Shown: positions 41,550-41,913 of the stretch, in pieces | How the letters are laid out: every line of letters starts with the position of its first letter | Numbering within the stretch: the stretch's first letter is position 1 | Assembly: GCA_024275415.1 (NCBI GenBank) | Contig: JAJRZD010000125.1 | Span: forward strand, 1-41,913 | DNA: 41,913 nt | Direction of reading: 5' to 3' | From: an archaeon | GTDB taxonomy: Archaea; Asgardarchaeota; Thorarchaeia; Thorarchaeales; Thorarchaeaceae | Position numbers and translations under genes: made by a program | Notes under the pieces: generated by a model | The model's database searches: none | Told to the model about the DNA's origin: nothing | What the model saw: the letters and a program-made list of their open reading frames with translations, nothing else

Positions 41550-41913
41550 CTATTCTGCAATCTTGTATCTTCCAGAACAGTCCCTCTCAACAAGATTCTC
41601 TGAGATGAGGTGCTGCAGAACAGATTCAAAGTCCTTCATGGTGCATGGGGCGTGTTCAAGCCTTGCGAACAGAGTCTGCATAGTCAATGACTCAGAACTA
41701 GTCAGAACTCGAACGATTTCTCCGCGCATCTGTCTAATAGAGCCGTGGTATTTGGTTTGCTTTGATGTCGGTTGGATGCCTGTTTTGGATGATGTAAGGA
41801 CTGTAGCCCCATAATCCATCAAGGCATTGTGCCAGTCACTTGCTCGTCCTCTCGGCAGGATGTCCTCAGCTATCCGCTGCAACTTGAGGGCACTCGAGCG
41901 CTCATCTGCGAAA
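41550..41913 (-). CDS. MutY-like DNA glycosylase, C-terminal part (5' end outside window)
   Basis: The frame is open to the window edge. The visible 120 residues carry LQRIAEDILPRGRASDWHNALMDYGATVL by position, the typical segment of A/G-specific adenine glycosylases. It continues with TSSKTGIQPTSKQTKYHGSIRQMRGEIV, where iron-sulfur MutY proteins have four cysteines. The cluster is therefore absent, as in some archaeal members. The last 60 residues are a winged helix-like domain (SSESLTMQTLFARL ... VLQHLISENLVERD). The catalytic residues lie outside the window. Confidence 0.72.
   Translation of the reverse strand, partial: FADERSSALKLQRIAEDILPRGRASDWHNALMDYGATVLTSSKTGIQPTSKQTKYHGSIRQMRGEIVRVLTSSESLTMQTLFARLEHAPCTMKDFESVLQHLISENLVERDCSGRYKIAE

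Overview
The window looks like a chromosomal segment of an anaerobic archaeon that uses the archaeal Wood-Ljungdahl pathway. It carries an archaeal-type CODH/ACS operon (cdhA-B-C-D-E), formylmethanofuran-dehydrogenase (Fwd) type subunits, an HdrA with a fused MvhD-type domain, a TrmB regulator, TATA/BRE-like promoter elements next to Shine-Dalgarno sites of the GGTG/GGAGG type, and frequent GTG/TTG starts. A small longin/roadblock-like protein and the overall gene set fit an Asgard archaeon, perhaps Thorarchaeota-like; that placement is inference. I saw no rRNA, tRNA, CRISPR array or insertion sequence.

Layout. Positions 1-18000 are mixed housekeeping and accessory genes: the 5' part of an ABC exporter gene, a flavodoxin, endonuclease III, a cation:proton antiporter behind a leader full of inverted repeats, two TIGR04076-type proteins, a membrane-anchored winged-helix regulator followed by a large surface protein, a secreted SGNH-like protein, a winged-helix protein of the AlkZ-like family, a nitroreductase, an isoprenylcysteine-methyltransferase-like enzyme, a histidine phosphatase, a glutaredoxin-thioredoxin reductase fusion, a Gfo/Idh oxidoreductase, and DUF3786 and DUF166 proteins.

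Positions 18000-33060 are the C1 core. fwdD converges on a minus-strand pair, fwdF (8 x [4Fe-4S]) and hdrA-mvhD. Diverging from hdrA is a plus-strand run: a CdhE-like Fe-S/ferredoxin protein, a FwdB homologue, cooC, then cdhABCDE, a terminator and a second CooC-like ATPase. The FwdB homologue keeps its N-terminal [4Fe-4S] cysteines but seems to have lost the metal-ligand Cys, catalytic His and catalytic Arg of known FwdB. The whole set may be an HdrA-linked electron-transfer complex serving CODH/ACS instead of, or as well as, formylmethanofuran synthesis.

Positions 33060-36000 hold an A+T-rich stretch with tandem dyads and a longin-like gene, then an acetyl-CoA hydrolase/CoA-transferase fused to a GNAT domain, which could draw on the acetyl-CoA made by ACS. 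From 36000 to the end are a polytopic membrane protein with a previously hidden 43-residue partner, a divergent TrmB regulator, a hotdog thioesterase, a decayed radical-SAM gene of the COG1964 (MJ0619/Tes) type, a small membrane protein, a ParA-like ATPase with a membrane partner, and a MutY-like glycosylase cut by the window edge.
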